A stretch of 64,000 nucleotides of DNA from Liquorilactobacillus oeni DSM 19972 (GTDB lineage: Bacteria > Bacillota > Bacilli > Lactobacillales > Lactobacillaceae), in contig NZ_AZEH01000039.1 in NCBI RefSeq assembly GCF_001436275.1, positions 673,336 to 737,335 of the forward strand, read 5' to 3'. The position numbers and the translations under genes were made by a program. Below are positions 1 through 8,344 of the stretch, piece by piece. Positions within the stretch are counted from its first letter, which is position 1. Every line of letters begins with the position of its first letter. The notes beneath the pieces are model-generated. The model saw only the letters and a list, made by a program, of their open reading frames with translations. It was not told the DNA's origin and searched no databases.

Positions 1-669
1 TTTGCCTTTTTCTTGAATATATCCATCGTCCATAAACCAGATCTGATCAGCCACTTCTTTAGCAAATCCCATTTCATGAGTTACAACTACCATAGTCATC
101 CCAGAATCAGCAAGATCACGCATAACTTTTAGCACTTCTCCGACCATTTCCGGATCGAGTGCAGAAGTGGGCTCATCAAAAAGCATAACCTCTGGGTCCA
201 TTGCTAAGGCACGTGCGATTGCTACACGCTGCATTTGTCCTCCAGAAAGACTTTCAGGATACTGTTCTGCCTTGTCTTCTAGACCAACTTGTTTAAGAAG
301 TTTTTTTGCATCTTCAGTTGCTTTCTCTTCTCCCACTTTCTTAACACGTAAAGGCGCTAGTTTAACATTATCCAGCACACTCATATTAGGAAAAAGGTTG
401 AAACTTTGAAAAACCATTCCCATTCGTTGACGCAACCCGTTTAATTCTTCTTCATTCAGGTGTATTAAATCTTTGCCATCGAACAAAACCTGTCCTTCAG
501 TCGGTTCTTCTAACACATTTAAACAGCGTAAGAAAGTACTCTTGCCGGATCCGGAAGGACCAACAACACAGATAACCTGTCCCTTTTCAACTGTTTCATT
601 GATATCTTTTAAAACAATATTTGTGCCAAACGCTTTTTTTAAATTACGAACTTCAATTAAATTAAGCAT
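1..669 (-). CDS. glnQ: Amino-acid ABC transporter ATP-binding protein (partial, C-terminus outside window)
   Basis: This is the ATPase of a polar amino-acid (glutamine-type) importer; it drives the permease encoded just upstream. The first 223 residues are present and the reading frame runs off the left edge. Walker [10 protein letters not shown] lies at about residues 37-45, the ABC signature LSGGQ at 141-145, Walker B LFDEPTS near 162-168 and the H-loop THE near 197-199. The ATG at 669 overlaps the last 8 bases of the permease gene, so the two are translationally coupled. Family assignment is very safe. The exact substrate cannot be read from the sequence. Confidence 0.95.
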   Translation of the reverse strand, partial: MLNLIEVRNLKKAFGTNIVLKDINETVEKGQVICVVGPSGSGKSTFLRCLNVLEEPTEGQVLFDGKDLIHLNEEELNGLRQRMGMVFQSFNLFPNMSVLDNVKLAPLRVKKVGEEKATEDAKKLLKQVGLEDKAEQYPESLSGGQMQRVAIARALAMDPEVMLFDEPTSALDPEMVGEVLKVMRDLADSGMTMVVVTHEMGFAKEVADQIWFMDDGYIQEKGK

Positions 670-2122
670 GTTTCATTCTCCCTTCAAAGTAACCTAAAAC
701 TTTAGACAAACTGAATGTCATTATGAAGTAGATTACCATTGCAATAAAGATAGGAACCACACCTTTATAAGTTGCAGATTGCACTAACTGCATTTGATAG
801 ATCAAATCAGTTACCCCGATGATAGAAACGATTGAACTTTCTTTAATTAACGTTATAAATTCATTGCCCAAGGCAGGCCAGATATTTTTCAAAGCCTGCG
901 GAATGATTACATAACGGTACGTCAGCTTCTGCGACAAACCTAAGCTGCGTGCTGCTTCAGTTTGGCCTGTCGGAATTGATTCAATTCCCGAACGGATAAC
1001 TTCAGCAACGTATGCTGTGGAATTCAACGAAACTGCAATGATCCCAGCTATTAGAGCAGGTAAAGACTGGATTAACGTCCCAATTCCAAAATAAACAAAC
1101 ATAACTTGAACCATGAGTGGTGTCCCACGCACAAATTCGATGTACGCAACGGCCAGCCAATGAAGAAACTTGTTATGCGATAAGCGCATTAATGCAAAGA
1201 AAACTCCAAGTACAAATCCAAAGAAAACAGAAACAACCGTTATTAAGAGGGTATATTCAATTCCTTTTGCAAAATATGTCCAATAATTCAGCATTGAATT
1301 CTTATTTGTATTTCCAGCCATATATTTACCAGCATTTGGAATATATTCTTTATTGATTAGATTCTGCTTTTTAATATTGTTAATTGTACTATTAGCAGCA
1401 GCTACCATACTGGTATCTCCCTTAGGAAAGGCAATCGCTGAACCAGTTTGGCTCGAATCGACTTTAAATTGAGGATTAATCACCTTTAAACCGGTATTAT
1501 TCTTAGCAAAAGCCTTTGCAGTCGCTTCTTCCATTGCTACCGCGTTTACTTTTCCGGATTGCAACGCAATTACAAGGTCATTTAACTTAGCAAGGCCTTT
1601 TATTTCATTATTTTTCATCTGCTGCTTAACCAAAGTATATTGCAGTGAGCCAGTCTGTGCACCAATAGTCTGATTCTTAAAACTTTTAATACTTTTAAAA
1701 CGAGCAGTATCTTTTTTATTGATCAGCATAAACTGTTTCCCGCGATAATAGATCTTTGAGAAGTCAACACTTTCCTGTCTTTCAAGTGTTGGGTTCATTC
1801 CTGAGATAACCATATCAACTTTGTGCGTTTCAAGGGCTACCAGCAAAGAATCAAAATTCATGTTCTTAATTACTAGTTTAACACCTAAATCAGCAGCAAA
1901 TTTTTTTGCAATATCCATGTCCAACCCTACGTACTTTGTTTCACCGCCTTCTTTAACGGTAAATTCATAAGGCGGATAATCAGCACTTGTTCCCACTACA
2001 AGCGTTCCTTTGTCCTTAACTTTTTGCAGATTTCCATCACTTGCAGCATTGACATGCTGAAAAGGGATAAATAACGCAAACACAAACACACATAAAAATA
2101 GCCATAAACTTTTTACTTTCAT
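662..2122 (-). CDS. Amino-acid ABC transporter, fused substrate-binding protein and permease
   Basis: This 486-residue protein combines an extracytoplasmic solute-binding domain (about residues 30-270, SBP_bac_3 type) with a membrane permease domain (about 285-486). A signal sequence occupies residues 1-27. The permease part has several hydrophobic segments and an EAA loop (EAARSLGLS) that contacts the ATPase. The fusion is common in Lactobacillales for GlnP-type glutamine/glutamate importers. A good ribosome site (AAGGAG) precedes the ATG, and the gene forms an operon with the ATPase. Substrate is inferred only from the family. Confidence 0.93.
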   Translation of the reverse strand: MKVKSLWLFLCVFVFALFIPFQHVNAASDGNLQKVKDKGTLVVGTSADYPPYEFTVKEGGETKYVGLDMDIAKKFAADLGVKLVIKNMNFDSLLVALETHKVDMVISGMNPTLERQESVDFSKIYYRGKQFMLINKKDTARFKSIKSFKNQTIGAQTGSLQYTLVKQQMKNNEIKGLAKLNDLVIALQSGKVNAVAMEEATAKAFAKNNTGLKVINPQFKVDSSQTGSAIAFPKGDTSMVAAANSTINNIKKQNLINKEYIPNAGKYMAGNTNKNSMLNYWTYFAKGIEYTLLITVVSVFFGFVLGVFFALMRLSHNKFLHWLAVAYIEFVRGTPLMVQVMFVYFGIGTLIQSLPALIAGIIAVSLNSTAYVAEVIRSGIESIPTGQTEAARSLGLSQKLTYRYVIIPQALKNIWPALGNEFITLIKESSIVSIIGVTDLIYQMQLVQSATYKGVVPIFIAMVIYFIMTFSLSKVLGYFEGRMKHA

Positions 2123-2160
2123 AATATAATCTCCTTGACTTTCTCTTGCTTACTTAATAA

Positions 2161-2250
2161 ATCATACTATTTAAAGAATTATTATGCAATATAAATAGTA
2201 AATTTATTATTTTTATGCATAAAACAAATTTTAACAGTCTTTCCATGCAT
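2161..2250 (-). promoter_or_regulatory. Promoter and phased TTATGCAT motifs upstream of the amino-acid transporter
   Basis: On the minus strand a TTGCAT -35 (2184-2189) and a TATGAT -10 (2161-2166) are separated by 17 bases. Two further ATGCAT boxes lie at 2215-2220 and 2245-2250. With the ATGCA in the -35 they are spaced 31 and 30 bases apart, about three helical turns each, so all face the same side of DNA. This looks like an operator array, but the cognate regulator is unknown. Confidence 0.5.
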
Positions 2251-2264
2251 AAATTTCGCTTTAT

Positions 2265-2293
2265 TTGAAAAATAGTCTCAAAATTGGTATGCT
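2265..2293 (+). promoter_or_regulatory. Promoter of the 44-residue protein gene
   Basis: TTGAAA (2265-2270) and TATGCT (2288-2293) are separated by exactly 17 bases and lie about 40 bases before the start codon. Confidence 0.55.
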
Positions 2294-2336
2294 TTATTTA
2301 ACGTATAACTAGAGCATTATAATAGGAGGATTATCA

Positions 2337-2471
2337 ATGGGACTCACTGTAAACAGTCAGAATAAACTTAATGAACTTTTTAAGAATTTTGCCCTCGACC
2401 CAAAAAAACCACGCGAAGAAAAACATCCAAAAAATAATGAAGAAGATAAAACTAAAGACAAAAAAAAATAA
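2337..2471 (+). CDS. Conserved small protein, 44 residues
   Basis: The short gene starts with ATG after a strong AGGAGG-type ribosome site, has its own promoter and ends in an intrinsic terminator, so it is a complete one-gene unit. The product begins MGLTVNSQNKLNELFKNFAL, followed by a highly charged Lys/Glu/Asp-rich tail with no membrane segment. From memory the N-terminus resembles the uncharacterised SPJ_0845 small-protein family of lactic acid bacteria, but I cannot verify this. Function is unknown. Confidence 0.75.
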   Translation: MGLTVNSQNKLNELFKNFALDPKKPREEKHPKNNEEDKTKDKKK

Positions 2472-2491
2472 GCTCGTTAAGAGCTTTTTTT
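2470..2491 (+). terminator. Intrinsic terminator after the small protein gene
   Basis: A six-pair stem AAGCTC/GAGCTT with a five-base loop is followed by a T run, directly overlapping the stop codon of the small gene. Confidence 0.8.
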
Positions 2492-2538
2492 GTACCTACT
2501 ATTTCAACTAAGCCATTGTACAACAATATAGTAATATT

Positions 2539-2844
2539 TCATTTATCCTGCGCAAAACCATGCGGATACCGTTTATTAAGTGTTTCAATATTATCTTGTG
2601 CAACTTGGTCAAAAGGAATATCTGCCCATGCAGCAATCTGGGAAAGATACCATAAAACATCTCCCATTTCGTGAACCATTTCCTCTCGATTCAGTTTTTG
2701 CCCTTTAAAAGTATAATTCTTTACTAAATCAATCAGTTGGCCACTTTCTCCAGCCAACCCAAGAGCACAATTAGTAAGTACTTGTTCGTTTCCATATAAA
2801 GTTCTTGTTGCCGCCTTTTGATATTCATCAAATTCCATCTTCAT
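2539..2844 (-). CDS. MazG-like nucleotide pyrophosphohydrolase
   Basis: This 101-residue all-alpha protein of the MazG/NTP-PPase superfamily probably hydrolyses non-canonical or excess nucleoside triphosphates to monophosphates. The family's acidic metal site is visible as GLAGESGQLIDLVKN (Glu near 32) and the HEMGDVLWYL helix (Glu and Asp near 59-62). It is the short single-domain form. It lies 12 bases downstream of ysxC and is probably co-transcribed. AAGGAG precedes two possible ATG codons six bases apart; the first is used here. Substrate is not predictable. Confidence 0.85.
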   Translation of the reverse strand: MKMEFDEYQKAATRTLYGNEQVLTNCALGLAGESGQLIDLVKNYTFKGQKLNREEMVHEMGDVLWYLSQIAAWADIPFDQVAQDNIETLNKRYPHGFAQDK

Positions 2845-2856
2845 ATATCTCCTTCA

Positions 2857-3444
2857 TTAAAAATCTGCTCTTTTTTCAATCCATTTCCAAATTTCATTTA
2901 CACCAGTTTTAGCAACAGCAGAAAAAAGCACCAAATGGTCTTGTTTTTTAAATTCTATTTTCTGCCTAATCTCTTTTTCAATTTTATTCCATTTGCTGCG
3001 TGGGACTTTATCAACCTTCGTAGCAACAATTAAAAGCGGCAATTCATAATAATGCAGAAAGTTAATCATCTGAAGATCAAGCTGCATAGGAGTATGCCTG
3101 CCGTCAATTAAAACAACAACACCATGAATTTTTTCTCTTTGGGTTAGATATTCTTCGATCATCTTCCCCCACTTCTGCCGTTCCTTTTTTGAAACTCTAG
3201 CATACCCATATCCAGGTACATCCACAAAATAAAGCTGGTTTTCGACTTCATAAAAATTAAGTGTCTGTGTTTTACCCGGTTGACTTGAAGTTCGCGCATA
3301 ACTTCTGCGGTTAATCAAAGTATTGACTAAAGATGATTTCCCTACATTTGATCGTCCCACTAATGCGATCTCTGGATAACCTTCAGTTGGATACTGTTCT
3401 TTTTTCACTGCACTGATTTTTAAACTGACGTTGTGCACTTCCAT
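2857..3444 (-). CDS. ysxC: Ribosome biogenesis GTP-binding protein YsxC/EngB
   Basis: This essential TrmE-Era-EngA-EngB class GTPase takes part in assembly of the 50S subunit. At 195 residues it has normal family length. G1 GRSNVGKSS is at 30-38, the G2 Thr lies in the [10 protein letters not shown] segment (52-61), G3 DVPG is at 75-78, G4 TKVD is near 142-145 and G5 SAVAKTG is near 174. The ATG follows AAAGGAAG at good spacing. In many Firmicutes the gene follows clpX; here the upstream neighbour is the divergently regulated rpmF region. Confidence 0.97.
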   Translation of the reverse strand: MEVHNVSLKISAVKKEQYPTEGYPEIALVGRSNVGKSSLVNTLINRRSYARTSSQPGKTQTLNFYEVENQLYFVDVPGYGYARVSKKERQKWGKMIEEYLTQREKIHGVVVLIDGRHTPMQLDLQMINFLHYYELPLLIVATKVDKVPRSKWNKIEKEIRQKIEFKKQDHLVLFSAVAKTGVNEIWKWIEKRADF

Positions 3445-3520
3445 TCAGCAACTTCCTTTCTCATCTCGATAAATTTTAACATACTCAACTTAATCACACT
3501 ACTTAAATAAAAAACATTAC

Positions 3521-3558
3521 AAAAAAAGAGTATTCCGAACCGCCTGGTCAGAACACTC
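3521..3558 (-). terminator. Intrinsic terminator of yceD-rpmF
   Basis: A long imperfect stem (GAGTGTTCTGACC against GGTTCGGAATACTC, with short loop and wobble pairs) is followed by seven T on the minus strand, about 50 bases after the rpmF stop. Confidence 0.75.
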
Positions 3559-3607
3559 GTATCAGCTGTTTAAAAAAAGCAGTGCAGCGACTTTTAATCC
3601 GCACTAA

Positions 3608-3787
3608 TTATTTTTTGATTTTCACAACTTCTTTATCACCGTAGTAACCACAACTTGAGCAAACACGATGAGATCTTCTTAATTCACCACAGTTAGGACA
3701 TGCACTCATGCCTGGAACTTGCAGTTTGTAATGTGTACGGCGTAATCTCTTACGCATCTTTGATGTTTTGCGTGCTGGTACTGCCAT
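3608..3787 (-). CDS. rpmF: 50S ribosomal protein L32
   Basis: This 59-residue ribosomal protein starts [10 protein letters not shown], the canonical N-terminus. The ATG at 3787 is preferred over upstream TTG codons because GGAGGTG sits 8 bases before it. Four cysteines (30, 33, 43, 46; CPNC and CSSC) form the zinc ribbon, so this is the zinc-binding form of L32. It follows yceD in a two-gene operon as in most bacteria. Confidence 0.97.
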   Translation of the reverse strand: MAVPARKTSKMRKRLRRTHYKLQVPGMSACPNCGELRRSHRVCSSCGYYGDKEVVKIKK

Positions 3788-3874
3788 CAACAAACACCTC
3801 CTTCAAAATATTTTAATCACCAAAAGAAATTGTACTTGTTGTTAGCATATTTAGCAACCCGTACGAATAAGATT

Positions 3875-4417
3875 TCAGTTATCCTTTTTAAAGAAATCTT
3901 TCAGCTTAGCCAAACGCGGATCAATTTGAGAAGAATTTTTACGCTCTACGTGCTGATCATCTTCGATTACGTTCCAACTTTCACCATGAGGCAAAGGCTC
4001 TGCTCCCCTTTGTTCAGAAGAGGTCAATATTCGCATAGGAATTTGTAATAAAATATTATCCTCTGCAACTTGAGCTAAATCAAGTAAATCATCTTTAACA
4101 GTAATGACAACATCATCTGCAGCAAACTGAGATAAATTATCTTCACGAGAGTCAATATAATACTCACTGATTTCAAACTTCAATGGCAGCTCAACTGCTT
4201 TCATTGATCTTGTAGAGGGTAATGTCAGAGTAGCACTGATTTCAAATAAACCGCGCAAGCCTGAGCTATCTACTACTAGATAGCCTTTAACATGTGCTGG
4301 AGAAATCGCGATAATTCTGCTGTCACGTTTTTTGATAGACTCCGAAATATCAACGGTTTCATCAACTAAGAACGGTTCCGTTCCGGCCTTACGCAGTTCA
4401 CTCAAAGACCATTTCAT
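3875..4417 (-). CDS. yceD: YceD family protein (DUF177)
   Basis: This 180-residue soluble protein of the DUF177/YceD family is nearly always encoded directly upstream of rpmF, as here. The family is linked to 23S rRNA accumulation in plants and bacteria, but its biochemical role is unsettled. The C-terminal part is rich in charged residues, ending in a Lys/Asp-rich tail. GGAGGAG precedes the ATG at good spacing. Assignment rests on gene context and the overall DUF177 pattern. Confidence 0.9.
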   Translation of the reverse strand: MKWSLSELRKAGTEPFLVDETVDISESIKKRDSRIIAISPAHVKGYLVVDSSGLRGLFEISATLTLPSTRSMKAVELPLKFEISEYYIDSREDNLSQFAADDVVITVKDDLLDLAQVAEDNILLQIPMRILTSSEQRGAEPLPHGESWNVIEDDQHVERKNSSQIDPRLAKLKDFFKKDN

Positions 4418-4447
4418 TGAATATCTCCTCCTAATGCAACAAACTTG

Positions 4448-4476
4448 ATTATACCTGTCAAAAAAAACAATGTCAA
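4448..4476 (-). promoter_or_regulatory. Consensus sigma-A promoter for yceD-rpmF
   Basis: TTGACA (4471-4476) and TATAAT (4448-4453) are separated by 17 bases, a perfect match to consensus. The -35 overlaps the stop of the upstream tmcAL gene, and the start of yceD is about 30 bases downstream. Confidence 0.85.
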
Positions 4477-5648
4477 CGTTTTTTCCTTGACAGCGATGGA
4501 GCAGTAATACGTAAAGGTGCTTTACCGTGATCTTGCACTCTCATACAAGCAAGTTCGTAAACTAATCCAGCACGATAGTCTACACTGAGAAACTTTTTTC
4601 TCAGTTTCTGAGAAGCTTTTGTAATAAGCGGGATATCTGCTCTTTTTTTCAACTTATGAAGAAATTTTTGCCCTTTCGGTGTAAAACCAAGCAAGCGCAG
4701 ATACGGATTCTTAGAAACACTTTTTACTTCTTCTTCGGTTACTTGTAATAAAACAATGACAGCAAGCCGAGAAAGATGTGTGTAGGTATACCTCTTTGAC
4801 TTGACTGCACCAAGCCAATCTTCAAAATCGGCTTCTAAAGGAAGTTTTTGTACCTGCTGTTTCATCCGATATTCCAAACCTTCAGTTACATCATATAAGT
4901 TCCGAAGCTCTTCATATGGAGCCGTCAATAAACGGTAGCGCAATAATGGCCAAAAATCAGCCCAAGTTATTAATTTCCTGGTTGCAAAATCCACACTAGT
5001 AATTTGCGGTACATAAGCCGCAATTTCCTTAATAGACCCCTTTGCCAAACGTGCTCTAATTGCAGAAGCACTGGCTAAACTATGGTCCTTTTCTAAACAA
5101 AGGTCATGGTGAAAAGCCCCTTTACGCTGAATAGGAATAAGTTCAAGAAAATCACCCAGTTGCAGGTTTGCCTTTGCATAAGCAAGACCTAAAAGGTCAT
5201 TGGGTTGGTCTATTGCATGACCAACTTTCTTTTCCACTGCCCTTTGATACGCTGCAGCGAAAGATTCATTGTATTTTACAGAATCTCCCCGTACATCGGA
5301 AACTTGCTGTGCCAGCTTTTTAAAGTTGTAGGAGGCATGTTCCGCTCCAAAAATCAGCTTCTGAACCCCTAGTTTCTTCAACAGCAAAACGGCTCCTGTT
5401 GCAAAGCGATCAGCAGGTTGAACACAAAAGGCAACGGGTAATTCAACCACAAGATCAACTCCGCAGTGTAAAGCTTCATTTGCACGAGTCCACTTGTCTA
5501 CACATGCCGGTTCACCACGTTCAAGAAAATTACCACTCATCACTACAACAAAAACTGCCCGCGGAAATAGCTTGCGCGTCTCTTCAAGCTGGTAAAGATG
5601 ACCATTGTGAAAAGGATTATATTCAGCAATGATTCCTACAACAACCAT
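4473..5648 (-). CDS. tmcAL: tRNA(Met) cytidine acetate ligase TmcAL (YlbM)
   Basis: The enzyme uses ATP and acetate to form N4-acetylcytidine at the wobble position of elongator tRNA(Met). The N-terminus GIIAEYNPFHNGH carries the nucleotidyltransferase HxGH motif (His14-His17), followed by the ERGEPACVDKWTR segment, and SASAIRARL resembles the second nucleotide-binding motif. Length (391) is normal for the family. It is the last gene of the yqe operon, beginning 12 bases after yqeM. A GGGGG-type ribosome site precedes the ATG. Confidence 0.92.
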   Translation of the reverse strand: MVVVGIIAEYNPFHNGHLYQLEETRKLFPRAVFVVVMSGNFLERGEPACVDKWTRANEALHCGVDLVVELPVAFCVQPADRFATGAVLLLKKLGVQKLIFGAEHASYNFKKLAQQVSDVRGDSVKYNESFAAAYQRAVEKKVGHAIDQPNDLLGLAYAKANLQLGDFLELIPIQRKGAFHHDLCLEKDHSLASASAIRARLAKGSIKEIAAYVPQITSVDFATRKLITWADFWPLLRYRLLTAPYEELRNLYDVTEGLEYRMKQQVQKLPLEADFEDWLGAVKSKRYTYTHLSRLAVIVLLQVTEEEVKSVSKNPYLRLLGFTPKGQKFLHKLKKRADIPLITKASQKLRKKFLSVDYRAGLVYELACMRVQDHGKAPLRITAPSLSRKKR

Positions 5649-5659
5649 TATTGGTCCCC

Positions 5660-6397
5660 CTACTTCTTATGACATACGAAAAAAAACCGTGTAGTTTGTT
5701 CTTTAATTTCTTCTCGTCCAAAATTTCCAAAAACTTTTGCCTTATAAAAGCCGCTTTCAAGCAGCAACTTCAGGTAATAGTCAGCTTCATATGTTCGTTC
5801 GTGATGAATTTCAGTAAATCTTTCATACTGCTTAGTCTTTTTATCTTCCACAAAAAAGTTAAGGTCATGAATTACACTATGTCTCTGCTCTCCAGAGTAA
5901 CTTTCCCATGTAAAAGCTTGCTCATCATTTGTATAGCTGTAAGTATATCCTGGATAAATCTTATCTGTTTGATATGGTGAAATCACATCAAAAACAAATA
6001 GCCCTCCAGCGGGCAGATGCTGAGCAACTTGTAAAAAGACTCTTTTTAATTCTTGAGGATTTTGAAGATAACAAAGCGAATCTAAACAACTTATGACCAT
6101 ATCAAATTGTGCAAGTTCACTTAAGTCTGTCATATTTGCCTGCAATAATGGAATGGTCAGCTTTTGTGAATGGGCTCTTTGATCAGCCAATGCAAGCATC
6201 TCATCCGAAAGATCCACTCCTGTCACAGTATAACCTTCTTGTGCTAACTTTACCGCCATTCTTCCCGTACCACATGCCAGGTCAAGGATCGTCATATCTT
6301 TTTTACCCGTTAATCTGGCAATGAATTGCTCCCATTCTTCATAAATTGCTGGCTCCATAAGGTCATCGTACAGCTGGGCAAAGTTCGAATAGATCAT
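5660..6397 (-). CDS. yqeM: Class I SAM-dependent methyltransferase YqeM
   Basis: A 245-residue Rossmann-fold methyltransferase. The SAM motif LDLACGTGR lies at 38-46, followed by VTGVDLS. The start MIYSNFAQLYDDLM is typical of YqeM; an upstream GTG at 6427 lies inside rsfS and lacks a ribosome site, whereas AGGAGC is 12 bases before this ATG. The gene sits after rsfS in the conserved yqe operon, which suggests a role tied to ribosomes or tRNA, but the substrate is not established. Confidence 0.88.
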   Translation of the reverse strand: MIYSNFAQLYDDLMEPAIYEEWEQFIARLTGKKDMTILDLACGTGRMAVKLAQEGYTVTGVDLSDEMLALADQRAHSQKLTIPLLQANMTDLSELAQFDMVISCLDSLCYLQNPQELKRVFLQVAQHLPAGGLFVFDVISPYQTDKIYPGYTYSYTNDEQAFTWESYSGEQRHSVIHDLNFFVEDKKTKQYERFTEIHHERTYEADYYLKLLLESGFYKAKVFGNFGREEIKEQTTRFFFVCHKK

Positions 6398-6411
6398 GTT
6401 TTTAGCTGCTC

Positions 6412-6768
6412 CTATTCTGTAACCCACTCGGAAAGATCAACCAGAGGAGCTTCAAGCCAAAGCTTTTCTAAATTATAAAATTGGCGTGTTTCTGTTTTAA
6501 AAACATGAACAACCACATCATGAAGATCAAGCAAAATCCAATTTCCGCTATTTTTTCCTTCAATTTGTTTAATTTTGATTCCTGCTTCTTCAACTGTTTC
6601 TTCGATATTATCAGCAATCGCTCTTACCTGACGTGCTGAATCAGCTTGCATAATAACAAAGTAATCAGCTAAATAACTGATTTTGTGAACGTCGAGAGCC
6701 ACAATCTCTTCTGCTTTCTTTGCATCTGCTGCTTCAACTACAACTTTTAAAATTTCTTTGCTTTCCAT
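6412..6768 (-). CDS. rsfS: Ribosomal silencing factor RsfS
   Basis: This 118-residue Iojap/YbeB family protein binds L14 and blocks joining of the ribosomal subunits when nutrients are scarce. The core segments YFVIMQADSARQVRAIADN and the C-terminal WILLDLHDVVVHVF are characteristic. AAAGGGG precedes the ATG at good spacing. It lies in the conserved order yqeK-rsfS-yqeM, and its stop overlaps neither neighbour if the ATG at 6397 is used for yqeM. Confidence 0.95.
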   Translation of the reverse strand: MESKEILKVVVEAADAKKAEEIVALDVHKISYLADYFVIMQADSARQVRAIADNIEETVEEAGIKIKQIEGKNSGNWILLDLHDVVVHVFKTETRQFYNLEKLWLEAPLVDLSEWVTE

Positions 6769-6781
6769 CTAATTCCCCTTT

Positions 6782-7378
6782 TTAGTTTTCTACGACCCAT
6801 TTATTATATGTTAAAATTGCCGCTGGATAGATTACTTTATTTGCAGACATCAAGTACTGCAATGTATGCTTGGTTTCGAAAGAGACCGCGCTGTCTAAGT
6901 CAGCATAGGCAACTGTTCTTGCAAGCTTAGCATCCGGAAATGTTCGGCCTTTTTCAATAAAATCTGCCACATAAATAATTTTATCTAACCGAGTCATATC
7001 TGCAGCTCCCACAGTATGTTTTCTAACAGCATTTAAAATTTCTTCGTCTGTAATTTTGAGCTCATCTTTAATGATCTGCGCACCAACAACACCATGCCAA
7101 ATAACATTGTTCCAATTAAGCAAGTCGTGTTCAAGTCCTTTTTCCAAAATAACTTTTTTAAACTCCGTTGTCGTTCTTTCTTTGGCGTAATCATGTACAA
7201 GTGCTGCTACGCTGGCTTTTTCCAACTCTTCATGATTCAATTTTGCCAAGCGTAATGCAGCTTGTTCTACACCCAAAAGATGCTGGTAACGTTTAAGACT
7301 GAGACTATTTTTCAAAACTGTCAATAGTTGCGTTCTGCTTTTAGGATAATAATGCTTTTTGTACTCTATTTCACACAC
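6782..7378 (-). CDS. yqeK: YqeK family HD-domain diadenosine tetraphosphatase
   Basis: HD-superfamily phosphohydrolase; characterised YqeK proteins cleave Ap4A symmetrically to two ADP. In the 198-residue form used here, R30..H33 and the HD pair LVHDYAKE (His62, Asp63) form the metal site, and WHGVVGA adds a further histidine. GTG at 7378 is chosen because AGAGGG lies 9 bases before it and it overlaps the nadD stop by 8 bases; the longer TTG start at 7408 has no ribosome site. Gene order nadD-yqeK-rsfS is conserved. Confidence 0.92.
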   Translation of the reverse strand: MCEIEYKKHYYPKSRTQLLTVLKNSLSLKRYQHLLGVEQAALRLAKLNHEELEKASVAALVHDYAKERTTTEFKKVILEKGLEHDLLNWNNVIWHGVVGAQIIKDELKITDEEILNAVRKHTVGAADMTRLDKIIYVADFIEKGRTFPDAKLARTVAYADLDSAVSFETKHTLQYLMSANKVIYPAAILTYNKWVVEN

Positions 7379-8006
7379 GATAAAGGCCCTCTTTTCGAAT
7401 ATAGTCAATCACACTGTCCAAAACAAGATATTTAAGTGAACAGCCATGCTGTATTCGCCAACGAATATCTGTAGAACTAATCTCAATTAACGGAACATCA
7501 ACCCATAAAATAGGATAATTACTTTTTTTTGGATACCCTGAACGTGCAACTCCCACAAGATGGACTAATTTTACCAGTTCATTAATTTTGTGCCACTTAG
7601 GTAAATAAGCAACCATATCTCCGCCTATAATAAAGTAATACTCCCAGTCTGGATGACGCAACCGCAACTCTTGGAGTGTGTCGTAAGTATAACTAATTCC
7701 GCCACGGTCAAGTTCACAAGTATTAAGTTCAAAACGTGGATTTCCTGCAATGCTTAATTCTACCATTGCTTTTCTTTTGGCAGCTGAAGCTGCAGCTTTA
7801 TGGTCGACATGCGGCGGAGTTGAATCCGGTATAAATAAAACCTTGTCTAACCCTAGCTGGTCGGCAACTTCCTCAGCAATTATCAAATGCCCAAGGTGCG
7901 GGGGATTAAAAGTTCCTCCTAGAATTCCCACACGCTTTTTTTTTCGACTTGAACTCAGTTGCGGCATGTCCTGCACACTTTTTTCAATAAGCGTTTTTAC
8001 AGCCAA
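7371..8006 (-). CDS. nadD: Nicotinate-nucleotide adenylyltransferase NadD
   Basis: NadD makes nicotinate adenine dinucleotide from nicotinate mononucleotide and ATP, a required step to NAD. GGTFNPPHLGH (about residues 31-40) holds the nucleotidyltransferase HxGH site, and ISSTDIR near the C-terminus is the second signature. A TTG at 8006 with GGAG eight bases upstream is preferred; a GTG at 8015 overlaps that ribosome site and the yhbY stop and remains an alternative. About 25 residues precede the catalytic core, as in other lactobacilli. Confidence 0.94.
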   Translation of the reverse strand: MAVKTLIEKSVQDMPQLSSSRKKKRVGILGGTFNPPHLGHLIIAEEVADQLGLDKVLFIPDSTPPHVDHKAAASAAKRKAMVELSIAGNPRFELNTCELDRGGISYTYDTLQELRLRHPDWEYYFIIGGDMVAYLPKWHKINELVKLVHLVGVARSGYPKKSNYPILWVDVPLIEISSTDIRWRIQHGCSLKYLVLDSVIDYIRKEGLYRV

Positions 8007-8011
8007 CCTTT

Positions 8012-8335
8012 TCACTCCTTGATCTGTACAATTTTTTGCAATTCAACTGAAAAATTGCGATTTTGAACATGCTCAGATTTGCGATAAAGTACTAACACGT
8101 GACCAATCACCTGCACTACTGTAATTTCCGAATGATTTGCAATATAGGTACCTGCATCCTTCGTATTGATCAAAGAACCCTGAAGAACATTTACTTTTAA
8201 CAGTTCACGCTTGTCAAGTGCATTGATGACCTGCTTAAACCATTGCCCAGTCAATCCCTCTTTGCCAATTTGAAAAATAGGGCGCATACCATGTGCCTGT
8301 GCTTTTAAATATCTCTTTTGTTTTCCTGTTAACAT
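8012..8335 (-). CDS. yhbY: Ribosome assembly RNA-binding protein YhbY
   Basis: A 107-residue protein with a single CRM (CRS1/YhbY) RNA-binding domain that associates with pre-50S particles. The start MLTGKQKRYLKAQAHGMRP and the following IGKEGLT loop are diagnostic of the family. AAGGAG precedes the ATG. It sits between yqeH and nadD exactly as in other Firmicutes, which lack the intervening aroD of Bacillus subtilis here. Confidence 0.95.
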   Translation of the reverse strand: MLTGKQKRYLKAQAHGMRPIFQIGKEGLTGQWFKQVINALDKRELLKVNVLQGSLINTKDAGTYIANHSEITVVQVIGHVLVLYRKSEHVQNRNFSVELQKIVQIKE

Positions 8336-8344
8336 TTTTTCTCC

